A stretch of 64,000 nt of DNA from Bacteroidia bacterium (GTDB lineage Bacteria > Bacteroidota > Bacteroidia > Chitinophagales > Chitinophagaceae), in NCBI GenBank assembly GCA_030426665.1, contig JAUHYD010000019.1, forward strand, positions 31,710 through 95,709. The letters are read 5' to 3'. This document shows, piece by piece, positions 8,834-18,549 of the stretch. The notes beneath the pieces are model-generated. The model ran no database searches, was not told the DNA's origin, and saw only the letters and a program-made list of their open reading frames with translations. The position numbers and the translations under genes are program-made. Each line of letters opens with the position of its first letter. Position 1 is the first letter of the stretch.

Positions 8834-10672
8834 ATGAAGAAAGTATCAAGGTTATTCAAATACCTCGCCGACTACAAGGGAAAAATTGCGCTTTACTTTG
8901 GGGCGAATTTGCTGGGCATATTATTTGGGCTGCTTACAATGCTGATGATAAGCCCCGTCTTAAACGTGCTTTTCGGAGTCACACCGGACCAATCTGCACC
9001 AACCCCGAAAATAGATACAGCTCCGGGTGTAATAGGCAAAATAGGAGCACTTAAAGAACAGTTCTCTGCATTTATCAATGATTTTGTTATACAGCAGGAC
9101 AAACTTACAGCGTTGGCATATGTATGTATTGCTGTCGTTGCACTTACCGTGCTGAAGAACTTATTCCTTTATATCGCACTTTATATTCTTAACCCACTGC
9201 GCAACGCCGTTCTCCGGAGGCTACGCAACGAACTTTTTGATAAAACATTATCACTGCCAATTGGCTTTTTCACAGAGGAGCGAAAGGGAGACCTTATATC
9301 CAGAATGACGAACGACATCAGCGAGGTAGAATTGTCCATTATGAGTGTCCTAGAGGTCTTCTTCAGAGAGCCTTTGTCCATCATCATATATATCACCGCC
9401 ATGATAGTCATTAACTATCAGCTCACACTTATCATGTTTATTTTCCTGCCCATTGCAGGACTTATCATCGGTCGTATCGGCAAGTCGCTGCGCAAGTCTT
9501 CAAACCTTGCACAAGAACAACTCGGCTCGATGATGGAAGTTATAGACGAGTCACTGGTCGGGATGCGTGTACTGAAAGCTTTCAATGCAGAAACCCACCA
9601 GCGACTTCGGTTCATGAAACTTAACAACTTGCTGTTCCGCACACGCAACTACATAGCAGCCCGCAGAGAATTGGCTTCCCCTTTGTCTGAAACAATGGGC
9701 ATCGTTGTAGCAAGTGTCATTCTGTGGTTAGGGGGCAAAATGGTTTTCGCAAACGAAGGGTTCACCGGGCCCATGTTCATAACTTACATCGGCATGTTCT
9801 GGATGGTGATAGCGCCATTCAAAAACTTGTCGTCCGCATTCTCTAATGTACAAAAGGGTACTGCTGCTTTAGACAGGATAGAAGAACTTCTGGCTGTCGA
9901 TAATACCATTAAAGAAGTGGACAACCCGAAAACTATTGCCGACTTCAACAACAATATCACGTTTCGCAATGTTCAGTTTTCTTACGGCACCAAAAGCATA
10001 CTTGAAAATATTGACCTGACCGTCAAAAAAGGAAAAACCGTGGCCCTGGTGGGAGCATCGGGTGCCGGCAAATCTACAATGGTAGATCTGATACCCCGCT
10101 TCCACGACGTAACAGGTGGAGAAATACTCATAGATGGCATCAACATAAAAGATTGTAAAATAGATGACCTGCGCCGCCTGATAGGGGTAGTGAGCCAGGA
10201 CCCAATTCTATTTAACGATACCCTTTATAACAACATTACGCTCGGTACCGGTGGCGCTACCAAAGAAAGAGTCATAGAAGCCGCTCGTATTGCACATGCC
10301 GACGATTTCATTCGGCAAAAAGCTGAGGGCTACGAAACAACTGCCGGCGACAGAGGTGCAAGGTTGAGCGGTGGCGAGCGGCAACGTATTACCATAGCCA
10401 GAGCCGTACTCAAAAACCCACCAATTCTGATCCTGGATGAAGCAACTTCTTCCCTCGACACCCAGAGTGAGCGAATTGTTCAGGAAGCAATCAACAAACT
10501 CATGGAAAACAGAACCTGTATTGTTATTGCCCATCGCCTCTCTACCGTAAAGCATGCGGATGAAATCATTGTCATGGAAAAAGGAAAAATTATGGAGCGG
10601 GGTACACACAGTAGTCTGCTGGAAAAAGACGGCATCTACAAGCGTCTGGTAGAAATGCAACAGGTCAAGTAA
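8834..10672 (+). CDS. MsbA-like ABC exporter (fused permease and ATPase)
   Basis: 612 residues, half-transporter architecture. Residues 1-340 form a six-helix type I exporter membrane domain. The nucleotide-binding domain follows: Walker A GASGAGKST near 407, signature LSGGERQR near 511, Walker B ILILDEATS near 531 and the switch His in IAHRLSTV near 566. It works as a homodimer moving lipids or amphiphiles across the inner membrane. The lpxD-like gene next downstream fits a lipid A-linked role, but the substrate is inference. A pair of inserted loop residues (QSAPTPK) enlarges the first periplasmic loop. Confidence 0.93.
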   Translation: MKKVSRLFKYLADYKGKIALYFGANLLGILFGLLTMLMISPVLNVLFGVTPDQSAPTPKIDTAPGVIGKIGALKEQFSAFINDFVIQQDKLTALAYVCIAVVALTVLKNLFLYIALYILNPLRNAVLRRLRNELFDKTLSLPIGFFTEERKGDLISRMTNDISEVELSIMSVLEVFFREPLSIIIYITAMIVINYQLTLIMFIFLPIAGLIIGRIGKSLRKSSNLAQEQLGSMMEVIDESLVGMRVLKAFNAETHQRLRFMKLNNLLFRTRNYIAARRELASPLSETMGIVVASVILWLGGKMVFANEGFTGPMFITYIGMFWMVIAPFKNLSSAFSNVQKGTAALDRIEELLAVDNTIKEVDNPKTIADFNNNITFRNVQFSYGTKSILENIDLTVKKGKTVALVGASGAGKSTMVDLIPRFHDVTGGEILIDGINIKDCKIDDLRRLIGVVSQDPILFNDTLYNNITLGTGGATKERVIEAARIAHADDFIRQKAEGYETTAGDRGARLSGGERQRITIARAVLKNPPILILDEATSSLDTQSERIVQEAINKLMENRTCIVIAHRLSTVKHADEIIVMEKGKIMERGTHSSLLEKDGIYKRLVEMQQVK

Positions 10673-10738
10673 TTCCGAATATTATTGGCTATTCAGTATC
10701 TTACAACCGTATGTAGGCACAACACCGACATAGAATTG

Positions 10739-10746
10739 TATTTTTG
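10739..10746 (+). promoter_or_regulatory. -7 element of the lpxD-like gene
   Basis: TATTTTTG matches TAnnTTTG and ends 17 bases before the ATG at 10764. Confidence 0.45.
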
Positions 10747-10763
10747 TTACTAAAAATTAGACT

Positions 10764-11717
10764 ATGAAATTTGATAAGCCTGTTCCTGTAAAGTGGATTG
10801 CCGAATTTACCGGTGCAAAACTCATTGGCAATGCTACCCAGGAAGCTACAGGTATTAATGAGATACATAAAGTAACGAAAGGAGATATTTCATTTGTCGA
10901 TTTTCAGAAGTACTATAATTCATGTATCAACTCAGCAGCTACAGTCATCATCATCAATAAAGAAGTGCCCTGCCCTGAAGGCAAAACGCTTCTCGTTACA
11001 GACGACCCATTTAGCGCCTACGTCAGTCTGATAGAACACTATCAACCTTTTGAGCAATCGCACAAGCTGATTAGTGATACTGCGGTAATAGGGGAAGGCA
11101 CCCATATACAACCCGGCACATTTATAGGCAACAAGGTAAGGATAGGCAGCAACTGCCTTATACATGCCAATGTGACTATCTATGACAACTGTATCATTGG
11201 CGATAACGTAATCATTCATGCTGGAAGTGTGCTTGGAGCAGACGCATTCTACTTCAAACGCCGTAGAGAGCGGGACGTCCAGTACGATAAACTACTAAGC
11301 TGTGGTCGGGTAATCATACATGACGATGTAGAGATTGGTGCATGCACTACCATAGACAAAGGTGTGAGTGGCGATACTATTGTGGGGCAAGGCACTAAGC
11401 TTGATAATCATGTGCATATCGGGCATGGTGCAGTTATAGGCAAAAACTGCCTTTTTGCTGCTCAGGTAGGAATCGGAGGAAAAGCGATTATCGAAGATGA
11501 AGTCACACTTTGGGGACAGGTAGGTGTCAGCAAAGACCTTACTATCGGCAAGGGAGCCGTTGTGATGGCACAAAGTGGTGTACCTGCCAGCCTAGAAGGC
11601 AACAGGGCCTATTTCGGTTCTCCTGCGGGTGATGCAAGACCTAAAATGAAAGAGCTGGCATGGATAAAACGAATACCCGAACTCTGGGAAAAGATTTATG
11701 GAAACCGACACATCTAA
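10764..11717 (+). CDS. lpxD: UDP-3-O-acylglucosamine N-acyltransferase (LpxD-like)
   Basis: 317 residues. LpxD adds the second 3-hydroxyacyl chain in lipid A synthesis. Seen: an N-terminal uridine-binding domain (about 1-100) with GDISFVDFQKYY, then a left-handed beta-helix of hexapeptide repeats (about 103-290). The conserved HVHIGHGAVIG segment contains the catalytic His. Slightly shorter than typical LpxD, and not beside lpxC/fabZ/lpxA, so it could be a second, divergent LpxD-type acyltransferase, as some Bacteroidota carry. Confidence 0.85.
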   Translation: MKFDKPVPVKWIAEFTGAKLIGNATQEATGINEIHKVTKGDISFVDFQKYYNSCINSAATVIIINKEVPCPEGKTLLVTDDPFSAYVSLIEHYQPFEQSHKLISDTAVIGEGTHIQPGTFIGNKVRIGSNCLIHANVTIYDNCIIGDNVIIHAGSVLGADAFYFKRRRERDVQYDKLLSCGRVIIHDDVEIGACTTIDKGVSGDTIVGQGTKLDNHVHIGHGAVIGKNCLFAAQVGIGGKAIIEDEVTLWGQVGVSKDLTIGKGAVVMAQSGVPASLEGNRAYFGSPAGDARPKMKELAWIKRIPELWEKIYGNRHI

Positions 11718-11729
11718 AACGCAAGCATA

Positions 11730-12281
11730 TTGGCGATAATAGAAATAGATAAACACCTGCTGCTTCGCGCATATACCAGAGAAGACCATGAGGCTCTTTT
11801 CAATGCGGTTGATAGTTCCCGGAAACACCTCAACCCCTGGATGAACTGGGTAGCCAAAACTACACGGCCTGAACATTCGTTGGAGTTTATTGAAAATACC
11901 ATCAATCAATTGCGAGAACAGGAAGCACTGGCACTCGGCATATTCCTAAATGGTGAGCTGGTAGGAGGCGTAGGAATGCATGAGTGGTGCCATGACACTA
12001 AGCGAGCACAATTAGGGTATTGGATAGCCGCAGACTATGAAGGAAAAGGCATAATAGGTAAATCGCTGACAGCATTTATTGATTACCTGTTCAGCAAAAC
12101 CAACCTCAATAAAATAGAGATACACTACGCAGCCGCAAATATCCGTAGCGGTAATGTCGCCCAAAAACTGGGGTTTCGTTTGGAAGGTATTATTCGCCAA
12201 AGCACCCTGCGTAATGGAATTGCAGAAGACAAGGTGATTACCGGACTACTTAAAAGTGAACGGCTCGCAAATCCGGGATAA
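11730..12281 (+). CDS. RimJ/RimL-type GNAT acetyltransferase
   Basis: 183 residues. Starts with TTG at 11730: the in-frame codons upstream reach a stop at 11715 without an ATG. The GNAT fold shows LRAYTREDHEALF at the start, GYWIAADYEGKGIIGKS carrying the acetyl-CoA pyrophosphate-binding loop, and AANIRSGNVAQKLGFRLEG, the usual RimL-like motif. It probably acetylates ribosomal-protein N-termini or a small amine; the substrate is unknown. It begins 12 bases after the lpxD-like gene and is probably co-transcribed. Confidence 0.88.
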   Translation: MAIIEIDKHLLLRAYTREDHEALFNAVDSSRKHLNPWMNWVAKTTRPEHSLEFIENTINQLREQEALALGIFLNGELVGGVGMHEWCHDTKRAQLGYWIAADYEGKGIIGKSLTAFIDYLFSKTNLNKIEIHYAAANIRSGNVAQKLGFRLEGIIRQSTLRNGIAEDKVITGLLKSERLANPG

Positions 12282-12348
12282 CAAAAGAAAACAGTCTTTT
12301 CACTACCATAGTTTTAAATAAAAAAGTATTTTGCAGTTAGAACTACGT

Positions 12349-12531
12349 ATGAAAAAGACATTTACTATAATTACAATTCTTGCGGCACTGATACTCACCA
12401 GCAGTTGTGGTCGTACGATTTACCGGAAAGACAAATACAAGAGCAACAAGTACGTGAAGGCTAAACAGAGGTATAACTTCTGGCACAAACACGGCGCCAG
12501 ACCTCGGCAACACTACGGTGGTTACTGGTAG
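12349..12531 (+). CDS. Small predicted lipoprotein
   Basis: 60 residues. Start at the ATG giving MKKTFTII; an in-frame TTG 6 codons upstream is less likely. A hydrophobic leader ends in a lipobox-like TSSC near residue 20, then the mature part is strongly basic and aromatic (RKDKYKSNKY, HYGGYW). This fits a short cell-envelope lipoprotein. No family recognised. Confidence 0.65.
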   Translation: MKKTFTIITILAALILTSSCGRTIYRKDKYKSNKYVKAKQRYNFWHKHGARPRQHYGGYW

Positions 12532-12576
12532 TAGCCAGTAACCTGAAAACTCCTGCCGTTCCGGAAGAAGTATTGA

Positions 12577-13098
12577 TTACTTTTCATCCGGCTCAAAGTC
12601 CAGTACAGCAGAGTTCATGCAAAAGCGCTTGTACGTTGGTGGTGGCCCATCGTCAAAAATGTGCCCCAAATGGGAATCGCACCTGCCACATTGCACTTCA
12701 GTACGACGCATACCATGCGAATTGTCGTCAAGGTAGTTCACACTATTGGGTCGCAAAGCCTCGAAAAAGCTAGGCCATCCGCAGGAGCTGGCGAACTTGG
12801 CATCTGACTTGAACAATGGATTACCGCATACAGCACAATAATAGGTTCCTTTCGTGTCCGTTTTATAGTACTTGCCGGAAAAGGCATATTCCGTTCCCTG
12901 TTCCCGGGCAATACTATAAACTCCGGCAGGTAAAATCTTTTGCCATTCGCTATTGGGTACGTTCAGGTGTTCTGTATCCGTACGGGAATAGTATGGGTTG
13001 TTCTTCTTTGTATCCATATTTCCTTCTTTCTGTGCGCTCGTGCATTGCGTAAGCAAAACCATGCAGGCAACCATCGTGATAAAATTAAATATACGCAT
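12577..13098 (-). CDS. msrB: Peptide-methionine (R)-S-oxide reductase with export signal
   Basis: 173 residues. Reduces methionine-R-sulfoxide in proteins. The start at MRIFNFITMV gives a signal peptide with a lipobox-like LTQC, so the enzyme is probably an envelope lipoprotein; the open frame extends upstream but lacks sense as a leader. The MsrB domain has both zinc CxxC pairs (CAVC and CGRC) and the catalytic segment RFCMNSAVL. It repairs oxidised envelope proteins (inferred from the signal). Confidence 0.92.
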   Translation of the reverse strand: MRIFNFITMVACMVLLTQCTSAQKEGNMDTKKNNPYYSRTDTEHLNVPNSEWQKILPAGVYSIAREQGTEYAFSGKYYKTDTKGTYYCAVCGNPLFKSDAKFASSCGWPSFFEALRPNSVNYLDDNSHGMRRTEVQCGRCDSHLGHIFDDGPPPTYKRFCMNSAVLDFEPDEK

Positions 13099-13237
13099 AT
13101 CTCCGGTTTTTGTAAAGATAAACGATAGTAAACGGACTTTGGTTTTGTTAAAGTATAAGTGAAGCATAACCACCAGGTACCTATTTGATATTTTCAACTT
13201 CAAACCACATGTCTTTCTATCTCATTATCTTTAACGA

Positions 13238-14548
13238 ATGCTACCTTCTGTTTCCATCTTCTGGTTTAGACGCGACCTGCGACTTGATGACAATGCCGGC
13301 CTGTACCATGCATTGAAATCCGGCACACCTGTGCTACCGGTATTTATTTTTGACAAAAATATACTCGAAGACCTTTCAAATAAAAACGATAAAAGGGTAA
13401 AGTTCATTCATGACACAATATCCGAACTACATGCTTCATTGCATCACAGAGGTAGCACCATAAAGGTCATATACGACACCCCGCTTCAAGCCTTTCAACA
13501 ACTGACCACCAACTATAATGTAGCCGCAGTATATACCAACCACGACTATGAACCATATGCCAGACAAAGGGATCAGGAAGTAGCAAAGCTGCTCCATACA
13601 AAAGGAATTCAACTAAACACTTTCAAGGATCAGGTCATATTCGAACGTGACGAAATTCTGAAGGACAACGGACAGCCCTACACTGTATTTACACCCTACA
13701 GCAGAAAGTGGAAAGAAAAACTAAATAGCTTTTACCTGAAGTCGTACCCTACCCAAAAATACTTCCACAACCTCTATCAGTGTCCACCACTTCCTTTGCC
13801 GGACTTACACGAAATCGGCTTTCTCCCAGCGCCATATTCAATACCTCCCCCTGTTTTGAATGAGACAATCGTCGCAGCCTATGACAAGACCCGCGATATA
13901 CCGTCAATAGATGGCACATCAAGAATGAGCGTCCACCTGCGTTTCGGCACGGTCAGCATTAGGATGATGGCAAGCCAGGCAAAACAGCTAAATCAGACGT
14001 ACCTAAACGAAATTATCTGGCGAGAGTTCTACATGTGCATTCTTTGGCATTTTCCACAAGTCGTCACGCAATCATTTAAGCCGGAATACGACCAAATAGC
14101 TTGGCGCAACAACGAATCAGAATATTCGAAATGGTGTAACGGGCAAACGGGTTACCCTATTGTCGATGCCGGTATGAGACAGCTCAATGCCACCGGCTAT
14201 ATGCACAACCGTGTGCGTATGATAGTTGCCAGCTTCCTGACAAAACATTTACTAATTGATTGGCGGTGGGGCGAAGCCTATTTCGCTGAAAAACTCCTCG
14301 ACTTTGACCTATCTGCAAACAATGGTGGGTGGCAATGGGCAGCTGGATGCGGATGCGACGCTGCACCTTATTTCCGCGTTTTCAATCCGTATTTACAAAC
14401 GGAAAAGTTTGACGCCCAATTGAAGTACATTTCAAAGTGGGTACCAGAATATGCTGATTTTTCCTACCCAAAACCAATAGTTGAACACAAATTTGCAAGA
14501 GAACGATGCCTGCAGACATACAAGACTGCACTATCAAAGCAGACGTAA
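13238..14548 (+). CDS. Cryptochrome/DNA photolyase family protein
   Basis: 436 residues. The N-terminal alpha/beta domain begins FWFRRDLRLDDNAGL, the photolyase signature. The C-terminal FAD-binding helical domain has EIIWREFYMCILWHFP, NRVRMIVASFLTKHL and DFDLSANNGGWQWAAGCGCD, all matching class I CPD photolyases. Likely a light-driven CPD repair enzyme (phrB-type), although a cryptochrome role cannot be excluded from sequence alone. Confidence 0.92.
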   Translation: MLPSVSIFWFRRDLRLDDNAGLYHALKSGTPVLPVFIFDKNILEDLSNKNDKRVKFIHDTISELHASLHHRGSTIKVIYDTPLQAFQQLTTNYNVAAVYTNHDYEPYARQRDQEVAKLLHTKGIQLNTFKDQVIFERDEILKDNGQPYTVFTPYSRKWKEKLNSFYLKSYPTQKYFHNLYQCPPLPLPDLHEIGFLPAPYSIPPPVLNETIVAAYDKTRDIPSIDGTSRMSVHLRFGTVSIRMMASQAKQLNQTYLNEIIWREFYMCILWHFPQVVTQSFKPEYDQIAWRNNESEYSKWCNGQTGYPIVDAGMRQLNATGYMHNRVRMIVASFLTKHLLIDWRWGEAYFAEKLLDFDLSANNGGWQWAAGCGCDAAPYFRVFNPYLQTEKFDAQLKYISKWVPEYADFSYPKPIVEHKFARERCLQTYKTALSKQT

Positions 14549-14689
14549 AACACAATCGGCAGAGATGCTCCCCAAAAAGGGAAAACATAAAGAAGATAGC
14601 ATTATGCTACTAATACCAATTTCATTATCTTCATTGCACGTGCTGCCAGAAAGAAACAATTCAATTTCGGACAGAAACCAGAGTAATAC

Positions 14690-15112
14690 ATGAAAACGAT
14701 TAATACAGTCTACATTGTTGACGACGATCCGATTTTTGTCTTTACGGCAAAACGGGTGGTTCAGCTTGCTGACTTCTGTAGAGAATATCATGTATTTGAG
14801 AATGGGAGACTAGCATTAAACAACATTCAAAAAGCCGCGCACGAAACCAAACAACTACCGGATGTAATTCTTCTGGATTTGAATATGCCGGAAATGGACG
14901 GGTGGCAGTTTCTGGACGAACTACAAAAACAACAACTTCACGAAAAAACAAGCGTATACATCGTTTCCTCTTCAATTGATTGCAATGACATTGATAGAGC
15001 AAGGCAATACAAATGCGTAAAAAAGTACATTATTAAACCACTTACCGTACCTGCGCTGCGGGAAATCACCGACGAAATAGCTAATTCAAGCGATGACGAA
15101 AATCAGGAATAA
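14690..15112 (+). CDS. Single-domain response regulator (CheY-like)
   Basis: 140 residues, a receiver domain only. Acidic pocket VDDDP near residue 10, phospho-acceptor Asp in LLDLNMPEMDGW near 62, and Lys in YIIKPL near 113. No output domain, so it acts by protein interaction or as a phosphorelay intermediate. No histidine kinase is adjacent. Confidence 0.9.
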   Translation: MKTINTVYIVDDDPIFVFTAKRVVQLADFCREYHVFENGRLALNNIQKAAHETKQLPDVILLDLNMPEMDGWQFLDELQKQQLHEKTSVYIVSSSIDCNDIDRARQYKCVKKYIIKPLTVPALREITDEIANSSDDENQE

Positions 15113-15150
15113 ATCAACTCAAGGTTCCAGTTTCTGCATCTGTGTTTATT

Positions 15151-15158
15151 TATTTTTG
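15151..15158 (+). promoter_or_regulatory. -7 element of the thioredoxin-like gene
   Basis: TATTTTTG matches TAnnTTTG and ends 28 bases before the ATG at 15187. Confidence 0.45.
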
Positions 15159-15186
15159 CCTATCAAATTAAACTTAACCGACAACT

Positions 15187-15819
15187 ATGAATCAAAATAC
15201 TAAAGGCGACATGCTCAGCAAGTCTGATTATCAGCAATACCTCCAAAAAAGCATTGGCTACGAAGAGTACATGACCCTTATGGCTGAAAACGCCCTGACG
15301 AATCCGGATGCTAAATACAAAGAATATATTGTGATGAATCAGCACAGGGAAACCCGTGTCAGCAAAACCTATCATCCCTCGCCCGACATCGTAAAGCTGA
15401 TTAGTGAATTAAAACACAATATTACCTGGCTGATAATCACGGAACACTGGTGTGGCGACGCCTCTCAAACGCTACCTGTGCTAAATGCCATTGCCAGGAT
15501 GAGCAATGGAAAAATCAATATGCGACTTGTATTCAGAGATGAAAACCCGGAATTGATGGATGCTTACCTTACTAACGGCACACGTTCTATTCCCAGGGTA
15601 ATACAACTAAACGAAGACTTTGTTGTTACAGGCTCATGGGGCCCGAGACCTAAGGAGGCTCAAAAGTTAGTACTGGAGCTCAAAGCCAATCCGGAAACTG
15701 CAGCAGATTATGGCAAGCATTTGCACCTGTGGTATGCAAAGGACAAACAACATGCAATCGAGACAGAAATCAGCAGTCTACTGGCAAAAGGAGATTTGCT
15801 AACGACTAATGCCAACTAA
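15187..15819 (+). CDS. Thioredoxin-fold protein (Thioredoxin_9-like)
   Basis: 210 residues, cytoplasmic (no signal peptide). The thioredoxin fold is recognisable from EHWCGDASQTLPVLN, in which a single Cys replaces the CxxC pair, then RDENPELMDAY and the cis-Pro region GTRSIPRVI. Such proteins are common in Bacteroidota and Firmicutes, and their redox function is unproven. With only one active-site Cys, a classical disulfide exchange cycle is unlikely. Confidence 0.85.
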   Translation: MNQNTKGDMLSKSDYQQYLQKSIGYEEYMTLMAENALTNPDAKYKEYIVMNQHRETRVSKTYHPSPDIVKLISELKHNITWLIITEHWCGDASQTLPVLNAIARMSNGKINMRLVFRDENPELMDAYLTNGTRSIPRVIQLNEDFVVTGSWGPRPKEAQKLVLELKANPETAADYGKHLHLWYAKDKQHAIETEISSLLAKGDLLTTNAN

Positions 15820-15854
15820 ACCTGATCTACACCACATAAATACAGCTCTACGCC

Positions 15855-15893
15855 TCCGGCTATACCACTATGTCTGACATCGTTATAGCCGGA
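15855..15893. terminator. Long hairpin between convergent genes
   Basis: Perfect 10-bp stem (TCCGGCTATA with its complement) enclosing a second small hairpin (ATGT/ACAT). It lies between the convergent ends at 15819 and 15918. No T-run follows on either strand, so termination is inferred from position only. Confidence 0.4.
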
Positions 15894-15917
15894 ACAAACG
15901 TATGGCGCTGCAAGGCG

Positions 15918-16352
15918 TCACTCGTCGCTAAACCCGACTTTTCTGTGCGAACCGTCACAATACGGTTTGTTAGATGAGGCACCGCAACGGCAAAACGCAG
16001 TCGCTTTAGTTTTGTTTACTTCATTGCCATCTTTGTCTTTTACTCTTAAGTCTCCGTATACCATCAATGGCCCGTTTTTAATTGCCTCCACTGATATACC
16101 TTGCTTTTCACTTGATTCCTGCTCCATACTGTTTTCTGAATTAAAAATGTAACTCAATGCACCTGAAGGGCATTTTGCAACTTGCTCTAAAATACGTTCT
16201 TTATCTGCCCCTTCAATATTCACCCACGGTCGGGCTCTGGGGTTAAAAACCTCTCTCAACCCCGTCCAGCAGAGTTTAGAGTGAATGCACTTATCAGGCT
16301 GCCATACTATCGTCACATCATCCTTTACGTACTTTTTTATTGATTGTCCCAT
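15918..16352 (-). CDS. Fer4_19 plus CDGSH iron-sulfur protein
   Basis: 144 residues. The N-terminal half is a DUF1271/Fer4_19-type ferredoxin-like domain with CIHSKLCWTG and AKCPSGAL. The C-terminal half is a CDGSH zinc-finger-type [2Fe-2S] domain with the C-x-C-x-n-C-x3-H ligand set (FCRCGASSNKPYCDGSH). Such two-domain proteins are cytosolic electron or cluster carriers of undefined partner. It lies 48 bases beyond the upstream pirin gene in the same direction. Confidence 0.9.
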   Translation of the reverse strand: MGQSIKKYVKDDVTIVWQPDKCIHSKLCWTGLREVFNPRARPWVNIEGADKERILEQVAKCPSGALSYIFNSENSMEQESSEKQGISVEAIKNGPLMVYGDLRVKDKDGNEVNKTKATAFCRCGASSNKPYCDGSHRKVGFSDE

Positions 16353-16400
16353 CCTATGTTCAATAACTGATTACTAAATTAACCATGCTGTATAAAACGC

Positions 16401-17117
16401 CTATCGCATAGGCACTTCAAATATCAATACGTCACTGGCTTTAGTTGCTGCAATCTCTATGTTTTCAGTATTACTTATACCCATAGCATCTCTTTTGCCC
16501 AACGATTGCCCCTCTATGTTTACACTGCCTTCTATCACGAATACATACGCACCATGCCCAGCACCATGTAATTTATGTGACAGACTTTTACCCTCCTCTA
16601 AGTTAGTTCTATAAATCCACGCATCCTGATGTATTTTCAACCCATCATCGTCGTTGTCTATCGGTGACACAAGCGTCTTTAATTTATTTATCCGGTCTTC
16701 CGTGGCAAAAGTCCTTTGATCGTACCGGGGAGCAACATCCCTTTTTGACGGGAATATCCATGTCTGCAGTACGTTCACTTCCTTGTCAGGGCTGTGGTTA
16801 TACTCGCTGTGGTACACACCTGTACCAGCACTCATTACCTGTACTTCTCCAGGAACAATTGTCTGTTCATGTCCCATACTGTCTTTGTGTGCCAACACGC
16901 CGTCCAATATGATGGTGATGATTTCCATATTGTCGTGGGGGTGCTTACCAAAACCCATACCACCGGCAATGATATCATCGTTTAAGACGCGCAAAGCTCC
17001 ATACTGAATACGGGTCGGATCATACCAACTCGCAAAACTGAATGAATGGTGCGCATCAAGCCAACCGTGGTTTGCATGCCCTCTTCCCGATGCCGGATGA
17101 AAAACTGTTGTTGCCAT
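16401..17117 (-). CDS. Pirin-family cupin (YhhW-like)
   Basis: 238 residues, the length of bacterial YhhW/quercetinase-type pirins. Metal ligands visible: HPHDNMEI (two His) near 59-61 and GTGVYHSEYN (His and Glu) near 103-107. Family members are iron or copper cupins, some with quercetin 2,3-dioxygenase activity; the true substrate is unknown. Followed on the same strand by the CDGSH protein. Confidence 0.92.
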   Translation of the reverse strand: MATTVFHPASGRGHANHGWLDAHHSFSFASWYDPTRIQYGALRVLNDDIIAGGMGFGKHPHDNMEIITIILDGVLAHKDSMGHEQTIVPGEVQVMSAGTGVYHSEYNHSPDKEVNVLQTWIFPSKRDVAPRYDQRTFATEDRINKLKTLVSPIDNDDDGLKIHQDAWIYRTNLEEGKSLSHKLHGAGHGAYVFVIEGSVNIEGQSLGKRDAMGISNTENIEIAATKASDVLIFEVPMR

Positions 17118-17361
17118 AATAATTAGTTTTTAAAAATTAGATGTACATACACTTATACAAAATTGATACCAAAACCCATATACTGACAAAAGTGCAGTAT
17201 GCCGACAAATATGCGCCTATAAGTCCATCTGCAGGGCGTAACTTTTATACATTGGTTGCCATAGACAATCAGAATTTCATTACTTTGCAAATACCGCTAA
17301 ACGCCCAGGGGCTTAGCACAATATACGAATGTTCATCTGAAAAAAATCTCACTATAGCTTT

Positions 17362-18525
17362 ATGGCACAACACATTCTGGTAATAGACGACGAAAAAGCA
17401 ATACGAAAAGTACTCAACGAGATTCTCACCTTTGAAGGCTTTACAGTAGACGAAGCATCTGATGGGGCAGAGGGAATAAAGAAGATAAATGATAACAACT
17501 ACGACTGTATACTCTGCGACATCAAAATGCCCAAGACCGATGGACTGGAAGTACTCGCCCATGCAAAAAAAGAAAAACCAGATATTCCTTTTATCGTCAT
17601 TTCCGGACACGGTACCATAGAAACTGCAGTTGATGCCGTAAAGAACGGTGCATACGACTACATATCAAAACCGCCGGACCTGAACAGGTTGCTGATAACC
17701 CTCCGCAATGCTATGGAGAAGAAGTCGCTGGTAACCGAGACAAAGCAGCTACGCAAACGCATATCCAGGAAGTATGTGATGATAGGTAACAGCGAACCTA
17801 TGACGCAAATTCAGGAGACTATAGAAAAAGTGGCCCCTACTGACGCACGGGTATTAATAACCGGCGAAAACGGTGTCGGGAAAGAACTTGTAGCGAGGCG
17901 CATTCACGAATTCAGTACCCGTGTATCCGGCCCCATGATAGAGGTAAACTGCGCAGCCATACCTGCCGACCTAATAGAAAGCGAGCTGTTCGGGCACGAA
18001 AAGGGTTCTTTCACTTCGGCAATTAAGCAACGTATCGGCAAGTTTGAACAAGCAAATGGCGGCACACTTTTTCTTGACGAAATCGGTGATATGCACCTGA
18101 ATGCGCAGGCAAAAATGCTTAGAGCACTACAGGAAGGCACAATATCAAGAGTAGGCAGTGAAAAGTCGATAAAAGTAGATGTCAGAGTAATTGCTGCTAC
18201 GAACAAGAACCTGCTGGAGGAAGTTGAAAAAAAGAACTTCCGTTTAGACCTCTACCACCGCCTGAGTGTGATACTAATACATGTACCACCACTCAACGAA
18301 CGTACTGACGATATACCCGACCTGATTGCACACTTTATTAAAGACATCAGCGACGAATACAAACAACCGGCAAAAGAAATAGAGCCCGACGCTGTCGCTG
18401 CATTGCAAAAACACAACTGGACAGGTAACATACGCGAGCTACGCAACATCGTGGAACGATTGATTATACTGTCTGACAAGACGATAACAAAGGGCGATGT
18501 AGAACGCTACATTACCGGCAATTAG
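17362..18525 (+). CDS. NtrC-type response regulator lacking a DNA-binding domain
   Basis: 387 residues. Receiver domain 1-120 (DDEK near 10, phospho-acceptor in CDIKMPKTDG near 54, Lys in YISKPP). AAA+ sigma-54 activator domain about 140-370: Walker A GENGVGKE near 168, Walker B GTLFLDEIGD near 235 and the arginine-finger region. The sigma-54 contact loop reads GSFTSA instead of GAFTGA. The protein ends at YITGN with no Fis-type helix-turn-helix, so it cannot bind an enhancer in the usual way. An intrinsic terminator follows. Confidence 0.92.
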   Translation: MAQHILVIDDEKAIRKVLNEILTFEGFTVDEASDGAEGIKKINDNNYDCILCDIKMPKTDGLEVLAHAKKEKPDIPFIVISGHGTIETAVDAVKNGAYDYISKPPDLNRLLITLRNAMEKKSLVTETKQLRKRISRKYVMIGNSEPMTQIQETIEKVAPTDARVLITGENGVGKELVARRIHEFSTRVSGPMIEVNCAAIPADLIESELFGHEKGSFTSAIKQRIGKFEQANGGTLFLDEIGDMHLNAQAKMLRALQEGTISRVGSEKSIKVDVRVIAATNKNLLEEVEKKNFRLDLYHRLSVILIHVPPLNERTDDIPDLIAHFIKDISDEYKQPAKEIEPDAVAALQKHNWTGNIRELRNIVERLIILSDKTITKGDVERYITGN

Positions 18526-18549
18526 TGCCTCTCCAAAAAAAAATCATGG

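Noticed and set aside
17141..17383. 80-codon frame before the NtrC-like gene
   Set aside because: Overlaps the start of the regulator in another frame and has no family-like features.
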